Below the pieces are notes generated by a model. The model was given only the letters and a program-made list of their open reading frames with translations, was not told the DNA's origin and searched no databases. Positions 1-11,559 of a stretch of DNA of 64,000 bases are shown here, one piece after another. This stretch comes from Neoceratodus forsteri. Its lineage: Eukaryota > Chordata > Ceratodontiformes > Ceratodontidae. The DNA lies in contig CM057456.1 in assembly GCA_016271365.2 (NCBI GenBank), positions 606,303,501 through 606,367,500 on the forward strand, given 5' to 3'. Positions within the stretch are counted from its first letter, which is position 1, and the number at the start of each line of letters is the position of its first letter. The position numbers were made by a program, and so were the translations under genes.

Positions 1-900
1 TCCCCCAGGACATATGTGACAGTTCTTGGTTCCCCACCACTTTCCCCCTATGTCGGTTCAAGGTGGCTCCCCCACTGGAGTCTTGATACACTTCTTCTGG
101 GAGAGGGGTTCAGAGTGAAGGTGTAAGAGGAAGCAACAGACAGGGCTTTATATGCCTTTCCCCAATTTTCCCATTTTCTGCCCCTTCAGCTGGCGTCATG
201 GTGATGCAATCACATGCGCATGCGAAGGCTTATATGCACTAGATGCCAACCGCCAGCCAATCCCAAAGTGTGCAGAACTCCCACTGGTCTGCCACCATAC
301 TTCCACATGATGACAGTGTCTGAGCAGTGTGGGAAATCAACCCTCCCTAACAGATTAAGGCAGTCTGTGGAAGTTCAGTCTTTTCTCACCCTGGCCAACC
401 CCCAGCAGCCTGAATCCATCACTGAATCTGGTCTGGTGGTGGCAGGTGAGGTACCAGTGCCTCAGCCCTCTGTGCCACTGGGCCAGCTTAAACATATATG
501 TTTCAGTGTCATTATGGAAGAAGTAGGAGGCTGTGCAGAGGAGAGCAATGAGGATGACTCAGGGATATGATGGGAACCTACAGGGGCTACAGAGCCTGAG
601 CATGTGCTCACTAGAGACAATAAGAGACAGAAAACATGACTGAGACCTTCAAATAAATGAAGGAAATCAATAAAGTGGTCACCAGGGATTTGTTCAGATC
701 CAGTGAGACTGTGTACACCATCCTACTTCCCAAGTTGGACTCACGCCGACAATGCACAGTCTCCAGTGCATTAACTGGACCTGCCCGACCACTGCTAGCT
801 ACAAAAAAAACACTGACGCATGCACTCATAATCAGAAAGATAAGCACAATAAAAAGTCACTTAATGCATAAAGCAATGGTTTATTGCTCTCCTCTGCGCT
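1..900. other. Unclassified intergenic DNA
   Basis: I see no recognisable gene or repeat in this stretch. It is a mixed-composition region. A 118-codon plus-strand frame at 214-570 has no recognisable motif and is most likely chance. Confidence 0.5.
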
Positions 901-910
901 TCAACTGTAA

Positions 911-1018
911 ATCTGCTTCAGCCCCCTGATGAAGACTTAACAGCTGAAGCACCAAGAAGAGTAGTCTTATAGACAGCAAGACTATGTAAATTTTGCACTG
1001 TGAAACGTTGGCAATAAA
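911..1018 (+). mobile_element. Penelope-like terminal motif (hammerhead-like), relic
   Basis: The sequence reads CCCCCTGATGAAG at 922-934 and GAAACGTTGGCAATAAA at 1002-1018. The order CTGATGA...GAAAC followed by an AATAAA-like tail resembles the hammerhead-ribozyme-derived ends known from Penelope-like retroelements. A short stem (TGCTTCAGC with GCTGAAGCA) encloses the CTGATGA box. The two core boxes are about 70 nt apart, longer than a minimal hammerhead helix II, so an active ribozyme is not claimed. Similar motifs lie near 52.6 and 53.7 kb. Confidence 0.35.
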
Positions 1019-1025
1019 CCAGCAA

Positions 1026-1346
1026 TTAAGTTTCTTTAGCACTATGAACTCTCAAGGGAAGGGCACCAAGTTGATGGGGAATAGGTTTAGGAGATTTTCC
1101 AGGAAGTACTATTTCATAGACAGGGCAGTGGAGGGGTGGAACAGACTGCCAGAGGAAGTGGTAAATGCTTAGACCATGGACAGCTTCAAGAATGGGTGCG
1201 ACAAATACAAGGAGAAGATCAAGGGTTGGGGGGGGGACTTGGACCTCTAAGGGCCAAGTACCTCCACATTTGGCAGACTCGATAGTCTTCAAGGACTTCT
1301 GCTGGCATATTTCTTTGTTCTTACTGTATGGTTCTATTACAGAATC
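1026..1346 (+). mobile_element. CR1-like LINE, 3' end fragment
   Basis: Translation at 1120-1220 gives a CR1-type C-terminal signature: WNRLPEEVVNA, a stop codon, then TMDSFKNGCDKYKEKI. The sequence then runs into a 3' untranslated tail ending near TGGTTCTATTACAGA, a CR1-style 3' end. Only the last few hundred bases of the element are present, as expected for a 5'-truncated LINE insertion. It lies directly upstream of the solo LTR. Confidence 0.6.
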
Positions 1347-1350
1347 ATAT

Positions 1351-3382
1351 TGTAACCCCTAGGTGGTGCTATCCCAAGGGATACTACCCTTGCCTGCGTG
1401 TCTAAGTGCAGGTTGAAGGGCCTGAGTTCTGTGAATGGGTGCTTTCACTCGAAGGGTTGATTTAAGGGTAGCATAGCTGCTCTGGGTACAGCCCTCTGGG
1501 ACAATGATATCCCCCTCTAACCCCTCTAGTGGCCTATACTGGTCAGCAATTAGACAGTTACAATGAACACCAGAATGCAATGCTATGCCCACACCTGACA
1601 CACTTACAATAGGGCTGGATCATCTGCACTGGCCCTGGAGACCCCCTGCAAAACAAGACCTACAATGGAGAAAGGCAATAGCAACACAGTATCCCCACCA
1701 CAAAGGTACACAATAGCCAGTGTAAGTGCAAAAAGATTTAGATCTGATTTATTGGGGGACGTGAACAAGGGAGGGGCAGTAATCTGGTGTTTGATTCTGG
1801 ATCTGATTCAATCAGGCTAAGCATGCATGCCTCCAAAAGTCCCTCTAACAGAGTCACACACACTCGGGGTACCCAGTTGGTCTGCTGGCTAGCCTGGAGT
1901 GTTGCCTGGGGTAGGTCAGCATTGCAGCTGTTGTTGGGGCCCTTAGAAAGAAAAAACACAACATGCACTTCAACCCATAATTTGTATTCCAGAGCTGGAT
2001 AGCTCAGTTCATAATGATTAACCAAAACAATTAAATCAGATGACACACTTTGATTTGAACTCTGTTGCAGGGAGCTGCCCTGATGTCTACTCATGCTACC
2101 CAGACCAGGAGGCAGGATGGATGAAATGAAGACCTCAGGATGATTGACTGCTGTGCCAGGAGAAGCAGGGCACACACCACGCACTGTGGTGGTCAATCCT
2201 ATTTGATGGTGTTGAGCAGGGAGCCAAATCCCCAGGCGGGTCTTTCATCAGATGTAACTCTGCAGCATGAGCGGCAATCTAGGCCAAGATGGTAAGGCCC
2301 AGACCAGGTAAATGATTTTGGATACAGTCCGGTAGGTTTTGCTGGATTCAGCCTCCAGCCAGCGTGACACATTCAGCAATGTGGGGAACCAAATTGTAAC
2401 CCACACTCCATATTCAGCACAATTATAGTAAAGACAGGTAAATACCATAGTTCAGATGACAGTCCAGTTGCAATCAACAGTGTCTCTGCACAAACCGTAT
2501 GCTCTGCGGTTGTCTCAAGTCCTGACAGGCCGATCGCACCGCGGCATATCTTCGGTCCACACCAGGCGAATTTCACTTTGTCACTATTCAGGATTCCGGT
2601 CACAATCATAGCAAATTCCGATAAAGTCTGAGATATTAATGCAGGCTTCTTCACTCGAAAATATGATAGCAGGCAGGCTAGACACTGTCCTCCAGTCTAA
2701 TTCCTCCATGCTTCTACATAGGAGCAGCAGCTCGAATTACTCGAGCTGTTCACTCTCTCAGCTCCAACTACTCACTGACACATTGCTGCAGGCAGCTCTG
2801 GGACTTCCCAGTGATTCAAAAGGTTTGGATGGTTAATCCACCTGTCTGTCACAGCAAGGGCCCCCCCTCCAGGTCTATTTAGGCACCAAACAGTAAAAAC
2901 TACAATTCCTACAGAAATTCACTCCCACATGACCCCTGGGAACGGTCTCCATTTTAGAGTTCCCAAAGGTACCGACTGGTCCAAACTGGCAGTCCAGAAC
3001 CAAGATTGTGGTGCAAAACAGAAAGTACATGCTGCAAAGGAAGGCAGGTTAGACAAACTACTACATCATTACTATTTAAGCAGATAATCAGCAAACAATC
3101 ACAGTTCCTATTAAAGCTCCTTCTGTGCAATTAGCGATGGCAGAATGAAGCGGTTGTATTGCAGCCCGGGCGGGACTTGAGCCTGAAATCACTCGGCCCC
3201 CACACAGATTAATTATAAACTATGAAAATTACATGTCTTAAGAGACAGGTACGGAGCCTAACAGTGCACTCACATACGAGCACTTTTAAAACGGTTTGAA
3301 CGTAGAACACCAGCCTGGTAGTGAGCATTTTAGAACAGCCCAGAAAGACAACTAAGGAACCCCCATTTGTAGGGGGGTTACA
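1351..3382 (-). mobile_element. Solo LTR of a Gypsy-like retrotransposon
   Basis: The block starts TGTAACCCCTAGG and ends GGGGGGTTACA, so it opens with TG, closes with CA and has an inverted terminal repeat of about 9 bp, as LTRs do. It is flanked by the same 4 bp, ATAT, at 1347-1350 and 3383-3386, which fits a target-site duplication. Read on the minus strand there is an AATAAA at plus 1748-1753, placing U3 at the 3382 end and about 400 bp of R-U5 at the 1351 end. No gag or pol follows on either side, so this is a solo LTR left by recombination. At 2,032 bp it is long for an LTR. The TGTAACCCC...GGGGTTACA form and 4-bp duplication suggest Gypsy, but an endogenous retrovirus LTR cannot be ruled out. 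Short frames inside it are not genes. Confidence 0.65.
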
Positions 3383-5006
3383 ATATAATTGACCATAAAA
3401 AATACATATAAAATGGTTCCATCACACTTAATAAAATAATCTTACTGGAGACTGGCATCTTGAATACATAGCAGACACAGGCAATAATTTAATTGTAAAG
3501 CTGATATGTTACCAAGGACTGGGAAAAAATATATATAGCTATAGTCATCTTGAGCCCCCTCATGGACTTATCAGTCATACATTTATATAAGACCAGAGAG
3601 GGTATTTACTCTTATATTGTATTTCTTTTCTGCTTTATGGCTATAAAGTGTTACCGTCTTGACAATCTCACAATTCCAGGAGGATAATACATAGTTTATC
3701 AAAGTGTTAGGCTCCATACAAATACTCCTGAGAACTTATCCCAAACAAATTCGTTTTATAACAGGAAAAAAGAACAGCACAGTGAAAAGTGCTCAAAGTT
3801 TACATACTTCTTTAAAGTACAGGGACAGAGTCTTTCACGTTTTGGAAGCCCAGAAAGAGGACATTGCCTATAGCGTAAACAATTGGTCCATTGCTAACCT
3901 TGAAAAAGCACCTCGTAGTTTGGTGTTCTGTATAAAGGATATTATACAATGGGCAAGAAAAGAAATGCAAAATCCTGTATTCTGATTATCTGGCTGGCAT
4001 CTTTCTGTCATGGTAAATCCTATGATAACTCATGCGAAAAGTGCCAGGCAGCCGCATCTGGCATTCCCAAAAAAATCACTCCTAACCACCCAAATATGAA
4101 AGCATGGAAACCACAATATGAACTCACGACTAAACAGCTACGGTAATGAACGAGTTTCAGATGGCCATATCTGTTACCACTAAGCTCCCCAGAAAGTACC
4201 TGCATTCTGTCTAAAAAAACTCAGTACCTCCTCATCCCCTGCATTCTGAAAATAGTAGGAATACTGCATGAGAGCTAGAACAGTCTTTTCCAAGTATTCC
4301 CCTGTAACTGCATCCATGCAACTCACTTGTGGGACTGATTTGTAACTGCCACTCGCCTCCGTTCCCACATTTCCCATCACGGCTCTTAAAACTGATCACT
4401 TCTGGTGCCTCACTCTAATCAAATGAATCATTCTCACCTCAAAAATAAACAGTATCATATCGGGCACATATACCCCAACTCAAAACAGTACTTGCTTCCG
4501 ACTGCAAAACAGAGATTCACCGGAAAGTACATGGTGAATGACACCAGCAGGCTTGCACAACACTTTCTGATAAAGTGACCATCGGTCACACTACATACTT
4601 GCAGACTATGACAAAAAATGTAATGACTTTGCAGGCTGTCCTTCTTCAAAAAAAAAATGTCATGACACCATCACTGTAGAGTGACAGAAAAATTCATCCT
4701 GGAACCATGCTCTGCGACAGCAATATCTAAGAAAAAAAGAACAAAAAAAAGAACAACCTACTAGTCACAGCCCTCTCTTTAAACAAATAAATAAATGACA
4801 GATATAACCCTCTGCACATAGGGCTGCATTTGAATACATGGCCAAGAACACCACAGCCCTAGCAACCAAGACCACAGCCCTAGCAACCAAGGACTACTTT
4901 TTTTTTGGCGGAGTGACAAACACAATAAAAATAAATCAAAAGACAAAAAAATATATTTTTATTAGTTGTTTTGTATCTCAAGAAAACAGAGACATTGTAT
5001 AATCAC
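3383..5006. other. AT-rich intergenic DNA
   Basis: No gene or repeat family is recognised. The only local structure is a 24-bp tandem duplication containing 'ccacagccctagcaacca' near 4850-4890. The 93-codon plus-strand frame at 3704-3985 shows no domain. Confidence 0.5.
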
Positions 5007-5146
5007 AATAAACCACTCCAGGGTGTGGGTTATGCTGGGATTTATCATGGCTGACCTGGATTTGACCACTCAGCTTGTGGCCTTGTGGCCAAATCACGCC
5101 AACCAAGGTAAATTCCAGCATAAGCCACACCTACTCGTGGTTTATT
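5007..5146. mobile_element. Foldback MITE-like element
   Basis: Left arm 5007-5046 begins AATAAACCACTCCAGGGTGT and right arm 5105-5146 ends ACTCGTGGTTTATT. The arms are about 80% complementary over 40 bp and enclose a spacer of about 58 bp. This is the shape of a small non-autonomous foldback or MITE. The superfamily was not assigned because no clear target-site duplication was found. Confidence 0.5.
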
Positions 5147-5796
5147 GCTTAAAAGACCTGTTGCATATTGTTCAAGTTTATTTATAAGTGAACTGAAGAT
5201 GTGTATCATCAGTTGTATTGCAAAGTTGTTTTAATGACACCAAAACAGGTGTTAAATGAAATACAGAAAGATGTTTTAGGCTTGGTAAATAGGCATCAAA
5301 TTGTCAGATGGGTTTCAATGCCAAAAAGTACAAGGCAATGTATTCGGTAAAGAGGAATATGAAGGTAAGACACTACTACTTAAATGGCATAGAGATTACT
5401 GAAAGAGTAGAAAGAAAGACTGTAGTGAAGCCGGGGGGGGGGTAGTTGCCCCCATTGGCCCTTGGCTGTGAAACTGGTGCCCCTCACCAAGTTGTATGTC
5501 AATTCCCAATATTGTCTTTTTTAGATTATTTAATTCAGAAATATGTGCAATGTTGTGTTTGGCTTCTAGATGAGTGCAGCAGAGCAAACTGACTACACTT
5601 GTATGTAAAAACACAGCAGCAGGCAGATAAGGTAGTCATGAGCGCATGCACCTTCAGTATGTAGAAGGACATGCTTACTTGCATGCATGCAGACAGACCA
5701 GGCTGCCATTAGTTTGAAATGAACAGAAATTCTATCCTTACCACTCAAAAATGTTCATCTCTTACTAGACTCTCACAGTTTGTTTCAGCTCCTACA

Positions 5797-6207
5797 CTAT
5801 TGTTGAACTTGAGACTCAGTTTGTACATGGGGAAGGGGACAGACACAATTACTGTTTATATGAGCCCAAAAGGGCATAATATTTAAAAATCCTACTGGCA
5901 CTTTCTTACTATGTCCTACATCCCCTTTGCAGTACATCTTGACCTGGCCGTTCATGACACTCAGCCTGGACAACTTTCTGAGTCTCCTGCAGTCCTCAAA
6001 GTGGGCAATTCTTGTCCATTGTTCCAACATCATTTTTAATATTTTGCTCTTTACTTCTAACTTCACATCTGCCTGCGACAAGCATGCCCTCTTGAGGAGG
6101 TCTTGAGTACATAGGACCCACTTGCCTTGGGTAATATCCAAATTAGCCATCCTCTTCAGAGCTAATGACTCAGCCTGATCCCTCCACAAGTCCTCTGGCA
6201 GCCACAA
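5797..6207 (-). other. Unrecognised 136-codon open frame
   Basis: This stop-to-stop minus-strand frame has no good ATG at its upstream end, where the first codon would be TTG. It reads like a real protein in composition: mixed charged and hydrophobic residues and an amphipathic stretch around LKRMANLDITQGKW and DVKLEVKSKILKMMLEQW. It shows no cysteine/histidine cluster, DDE triad or reverse-transcriptase motif that I can name. It may be a decayed exon or processed fragment of a host or transposon gene, or chance. I do not assign a function. Confidence 0.25.
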
Positions 6208-6360
6208 TGACTACTTGAGGTATCAACAATGAAGAAATGGTAGCAAAGCATTTCTAACAGAGGCAAAAGCCCAATATGTTGTCTCCAACCTTCAGAACAA
6301 AATTACTCAAACAAATTCTACTGTTAATCCCCCTACACATATTCACACTTACTTTTAAGC

Positions 6361-8225
6361 TCAGCAACTCAACTGGTGTCATTTTCAAGTCTGACAAGTA
6401 GTCTACTAGTGCCTGCTGCTTGCAAGGCATACTTCACCACCTGTGCCATCACTATTCCTCTCTCCTTTACTTCCTCATGTCCTACTCCCTCACCCCACTC
6501 ATCATCTTTTACTTTCTCACCAGTCACTGCCTCAGATGTTTTTTCTGCCACGCTCTCCCTTAATGTCTCCAAAGGCCATTGTCCTGATGGTCTTAACGTT
6601 AAACTCCTTCACCTTTCCACACCTCCATTACTGCCACCTCTCTTATTCTACATAACTCTTTTTAGCTTTGTTCCATTCCAGTTTACTGGAAATTGGCTAA
6701 AATTCTCTCCCTGCACAAAGGGGGGTGACACCTGCACCCATGGGATCTACCACCCTCTTTGTTTTCCTCTCCCTCACTAAACTGCAGAGAAAGTTGACTT
6801 ACTCCCAGCTCTCCAACTGTTTTGACTGTTCTGACTTTCTCTTTCTCTTACAGTATGGTTTTTGTGCAGGCCAATCAACAGTCTCCTTCTCCAATGTGTC
6901 AATGATTCCATCCTGAAGGGGCTGGATAGTGGTCATGTGTTGGCCATTATCTATATTGACCTGACTGAAGTTTTTGACCCTATAGCCCAGCTCTTATTCT
7001 CAGATAGTTGAAGTGCACTAGGCTTTTAGTCTCTGCCCTCAACTGATTCAATTCCTACCTTTACAGTTATAGCACTCCTTTTTTTCATCCCCCTCCATCA
7101 ACTCAAGTGTGTCCCAAGGCTTTTCTGGTATCCAGTCCTCTTCGCTGTTGTTTTTTTTCTTATGACCTCCCCTTGGCCATTGTTTCTGTGAGTATTCATA
7201 TGTATGCTGACACACTTCTTAATACCACTTGAACCTCCATCCCCCTGTTGGAACAGTCCCTACAACGTGACTTTGAAAATGTCTGTCCAACACTGGTTCT
7301 GCACCAACTAGCTCTAATTGAACTCCAAACAAAAATAGTCACTATGCTGTCTGGTACACACCGGTGGCTTAGTAGACTTAGACATATCTCCCTGTTTTCA
7401 AACCCATTGATGACACTCTCCTTGAAGCAGTTCCCTGCTTCGGTTCCACCAAGTCACTTCAACAACAGAGTTGTTGAAATCTCCAACACTGACATGCAAA
7501 ACTTTGAGTGTCAAAATGTCACCCATCAGAAAATCAATGTGTGTTTTGTGGGGTTTTTCCCCATGCACCCCCCATGTAGGGGGCTCTGCCCACAGCACCC
7601 CCCCAATTTTTTAATAATTAATTCCAAGGTGGAATTGATTTGCAATGGGGTGAAACACTGGCGAAACTGGAGCCTGTGTACAGCAGGACCATTATAGTGG
7701 CAATCTCGAATTTGTCACTGTGATGGTCTTTGCAGTACTTTTTTCAGTGTTTTCCCAGTATACATCCTGTTTCAAATGTGTTGGCATGTCAGTTCATAGT
7801 TATTTTGACTTCTCAGTCAATGTTAATGCCATCGTCAAAAAGAATATGCCCCAAACATTTTCCTCTTTACAGGACTAAATTTAGTTGTCATGAGAATGTT
7901 CTTAAAATGATTCTCCCACTGTTTGACTATGCAGAAATTGCCTATGGGTTGTACCTCCAAATCTAGTCTAGTCAGGCTCAACCCTATCTTTCACTCCTTT
8001 TGCCATTTTGCTGCTGGATCTCCTCCGACCCACTATTATTTCCTATGCAAACTCCTTTCCCTTCCCTTCCATCACTATCTTCTTGGTTCCTTTCCCATAG
8101 TGCCTCCTTTCTCTCTAAATTCTGGTTTGAATCCCTCACCTCCTACCTCTCTGAAATGATTTCTCCCTCTGATCCTCCAGTTATTTTTTTCTCTCTCTCC
8201 CACTGCTCTATGACCACTGGATAGT
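6361..8225 (+). pseudogene. Rex1/Babar-like LINE reverse transcriptase, decayed
   Basis: Several frames together trace a non-LTR reverse transcriptase. SLNVSKGHCPDGLNVKLLHL near 6560-6620 is the pre-palm 'GPDGL' region. KGGDTCTHGI at about 6715-6745 matches the 'KGGD...NYRPISLL' segment. YGFCAGQSTVSF at 6850 is the 'GFR..rST' motif. YIDLTEVFDP at 6950 is the 'IDLSKAFD' palm motif. YADTLL near 7200 is the catalytic YADD box with the second aspartate lost. The C-terminal 'LFDYAEIAYG' and later proline/serine-rich segments at 7910-8160 follow in order. Stops and frameshifts break every domain, so the copy is dead. The serine/proline-rich style resembles Rex1-type elements of fish and amphibians, but clade assignment is tentative. 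Confidence 0.55.
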
Positions 8226-8514
8226 GTGGTGAGCTATGCCATTGCCAGTCAGATGTACAGCTATATGGTATTATACTCTGTTATATTTTGTGTATGTGTA
8301 TATGTCACAAGAATGCCAGTGTCAAGGAAAGGTCTCATAGGATAATCAGAGAGACTGGATTTCTTTTAAAATGTTTGACCTTTCTCTGACCTGAGAGGAG
8401 CCAGCTTGCTTGCCAGGAAGCTGACAATTACTTGTCAAAGGCTTGGGGGTAGCTGATCAAATGGTATTTCCCTGGTTAACTAACTGAGGGAAACAGAGGT
8501 AAATAAAATGTTTC
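8226..8514. other. Spacer between two LINE relics
   Basis: No feature is recognised. It separates the end of the Rex1-like relic from the 5'-truncated CR1 start. Confidence 0.4.
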
Positions 8515-9773
8515 ATGTCAGATGAATCTAATTGATTTCTTTGACTGGGTGACCAAAGTAGTAGACCAGGCAGGGGCTGTGGACATGGCCTACCTAGACT
8601 TTAGCAAGGCATTTGACACAGTCCCACACAAAAGATTAGTAGTCAAATTAACCAGCCTTGGAATGGGTCCCAGGGTGGTAGCCTGGGTAAAACACTGGCT
8701 GAACAACAGGACACAGAAGGTAATTGTAAATGGAGTCCACTCTGAAGCAAGAGAGGTTACTAGTGGGGTACTGCAGGATTCAGTACTGGGTCCAGTCCTT
8801 TTTAATGTCTTTATAAGTGACATTGCAGAGGGACTGGAAGGAAAAGTATGCCTCTTTGTAGATGAGACAAATATCTGCAACAGGGTTGATACACAAGGAG
8901 GCATGGAAAGGATGAGAAGGGACTTGGCAAGGTTGGAGGAATGGTCAGAAGTATGGCAGCTTGGATTCAATGTAAAGAAGTGCAAAATAATGCACCTGGG
9001 AAACAAAAACCCTGGGGAAGATTACACAATGGCGGGAGGTAGTAACAACAACAAAAATGGAAAGGTACCTGGGGTAATCATATCAGATGACCTTAAGGTT
9101 AGCAAGCAACATGAGAAGGTGGTAGGGAGGGCTGGGTGGATACTGAGATGTATCGGGAGAGGCATCACCAGCAGAAAACAGGAAGTTGTTATCCCTCTGC
9201 ACAGACAGTTGGTGAGACTCCATCTGGACTACTGCATCCAGTTCTGGAGACCCCATCTCTGCAAGGACATAGGATGGAGGCAGTTCAGAGGAGGGCAACT
9301 AAAATGGTGCAGGATCTGCAAGAGAAGCCATATGAGGAGAGGCTAAAGGAGCTTAATATGTATACCCTTGAGGAAAGGAGGGAGAGGGAGGACATGATAG
9401 AAATGTTTATGTACCTCAGTGGAATCAACAAAGTCCAAGAGGGTAGCATCTTTCAGAAAAAGAGATGTGCAAGAACAAGGGGACATAATTTGAAGAGGAG
9501 GGGCAGCTCAGGGGCAATGTGAGGAAGTATTTTTTCACAGAGAGGGTGATGGAGACATGGAACAGCCTTTCTGAGAAGGTTGTGGGGTCTAAAACTGTGG
9601 GAAAATTCAAGAATGCATGTGACAGACATAAGGCAATTTTTGTGGGGGGTAGGAAGAAATAGGCTATTGGTTAAATAGGATCTGCTGTTTATCCTCTAGG
9701 TAGGGAAATGAGCAGACTAGGTGGGCCCAGTGGTCCTTATCTGCCATCAAAGTCTATGTTTCTATGTTTCTAG
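8515..9773 (+). pseudogene. CR1-like LINE, 5'-truncated reverse transcriptase and 3' tail
   Basis: The frame 8522-9346 encodes the CR1 palm: 'MNLIDFFDWVTKVVDQ', then 'AYLDFSKAFDTVPHKRLV' and 'VTSGVLQDSVLGPVLFNVFI'. The catalytic box reads FVDET where CR1 normally has FADDT, so an active-site aspartate has become glutamate. The frame shifts near 9270 and continues in a second frame (MEAVQRRATKMVQDL...GHNLKRRGS) to 9522. It then reads RKYFFTERVMETWNSLSEKV to the terminal stop. The 3' tail carries 'gtggtccttatctgccatca'-like sequence and ends in TCTATGTTTCTATGTTTC. The 5' two-thirds (endonuclease, ORF1) is absent. The same subfamily's tail recurs at 30.4-30.7 kb. Confidence 0.8.
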
Positions 9774-11214
9774 GAGATAGCCCTTTTTCTCTTCAAAGGC
9801 AGGATGCTTTGGTCCCAGGAAACAGTCATGCTACATTGCCTTTGATGAGATGAAAGGACAGAAATATCTATTGTGGCAGGCTATTGTGAATTCTCATACA
9901 GGTGTCATAATTATCAGAGAAGTATGACATCACAAGGTAGCCAGAAAACTGTGTTGTTGGGAAAGCACAAGAGTGACATCTACTGGCCTAAAAGTTAGGA
10001 CAGAACAGGAATTCTGACACTAAATAAAGAGCTTGAAAACCAGGGATCCTCTCTCATTTTGCTGAGCATCTTCAAGGGACACTCTTCTACTGACACACAA
10101 GAAGCAAGACTGCTATCAAAGGAAACTGAAACTTTTATTTACTTTTCCTGGATTTTAATCCACTATGAACTTAAGGCAGAACTTAGCTAACAATTTTAAG
10201 GTATTTTTTTTTTGTATGTACACATCCACTTTTTTTGTGTTATTCTGTGATCAAATTGATCAAACCTTGTTGTTGTAATGTATGATAATTATTTAATTAT
10301 TTAATAAAGACATTGTTTTGTTTATGAAACCTGTCTGAGCAAGATTTCTATATTGTGTGTGTGATTGTAGGATGTTTCAGTAATAATCTGTGACTGAACT
10401 GTTATTGCTAAGAGGTGCCATCATAAGCTACCAAATTGAACAAAGGGTCTGAAAAGGGAAAGTCTGGATAAAGATAGAGGGCATACTGAAGTCACAAGGA
10501 AGGGTTTGTGGGGATTTGAACCAGGTTATTGCATGCCTTGTAGGAGAAGACAGAATCAGGGTTACAATGCTACCCTGAAGAGATTGTAACACCTGAATCT
10601 TCCCACTTTGTGTGATGACCAAGAAGGGTTCATATCTGGTTACAAGACTCAAGACTAGTATTGTACTCTGATCCAGAGTAAAGAAGGGACCCTAGGAATT
10701 TGTGGCGAGTGTTCAGTTGTGAACACAGAGGGCACTATATTAGAACACGAAGAGGGTATCCCTTGTTTCCCCCTCCCTGTCACGGATTGCACTTAGAGGT
10801 GGGCACTGTGATCTCTGTGGACCTGACCCTCCAGAGTTGGTTCATGACAGTCAGTTCCCTTTCTTAGATTGGCTGCCTTCATTCTGAAACTCACTCTCAC
10901 CCTCTCTTTGGCTTGATCCCTCATACAGTACCTCTCTATTAAGCTGCTTCAGCAGTCTTATTTTCATCTGCTTGCTCCTGTCGTCATTTGGATGTCACCT
11001 GATTGTTTTTGCCTGTGCTAACTTTTCCCCAGTGCAACCCAAGATTTGCTCTGCTTATTTATTTTATATTTCTTAAGTTACTGTACTCAACCATGTACTT
11101 TTTGTTCACCCCATTATGAGGTCATACTACAGCATTAAATATTGTCATGGTGGAGAGAGGTTGCTTTACTACAAAAACAATATTTTCAATTGTTTCTTTG
11201 ATTTACTGTGTTAG
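9774..11214. other. Intergenic DNA without recognised features
   Basis: No gene or repeat family is recognised. It is AT-rich, with small homopolymer runs near 10,200. Confidence 0.5.
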
Positions 11215-11355
11215 TTGCTTGTGTTAGCACAGAACTGTTAGCTGTGCCTGCCTGTAACTGGGATTAACTCTGCTCCCTAAGGTCATGCTTGGAAAAGAGC
11301 CTTGGCTCACTGTGCCTTTCTCAGTTTCCAATTTTCAAATAAATAAATAAATACA
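11215..11355 (+). repeat. CORE-SINE 3' fragment
   Basis: The segment contains CTTGGCTCACTGTGCCTTTC followed by an (AAATA)n-type tail near 11,340. This 3' domain is shared with the more complete SINE at 18.5 kb and with fragments at 29.1 and 47.4 kb. The tRNA-like head is missing or too diverged to recognise. Confidence 0.5.
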
Positions 11356-11559
11356 CATTTCTGGCCAGCACTGGTGGGATCATTAGTTAAGTTTTGTATG
11401 TGAAATGCAATTCTTTTAAATTTCCAGAAAGGTTTTTTATTTAATGACCCAGTCTAAATTGAAACCACTGACTATGTATCAGACTACATCATATTGGTTG
11501 ACTGTCCTGTCCCCCGGCCCCTAAACCTGGTTCTGCCTCTGGAAAAAGATCTGGCAGTA

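Noticed and set aside
1738..2196. A 152-codon minus-strand frame in the LTR
   Set aside because: It ends beside the LTR poly(A) signal, has no retroviral or other domain, and LTRs rarely code for proteins.
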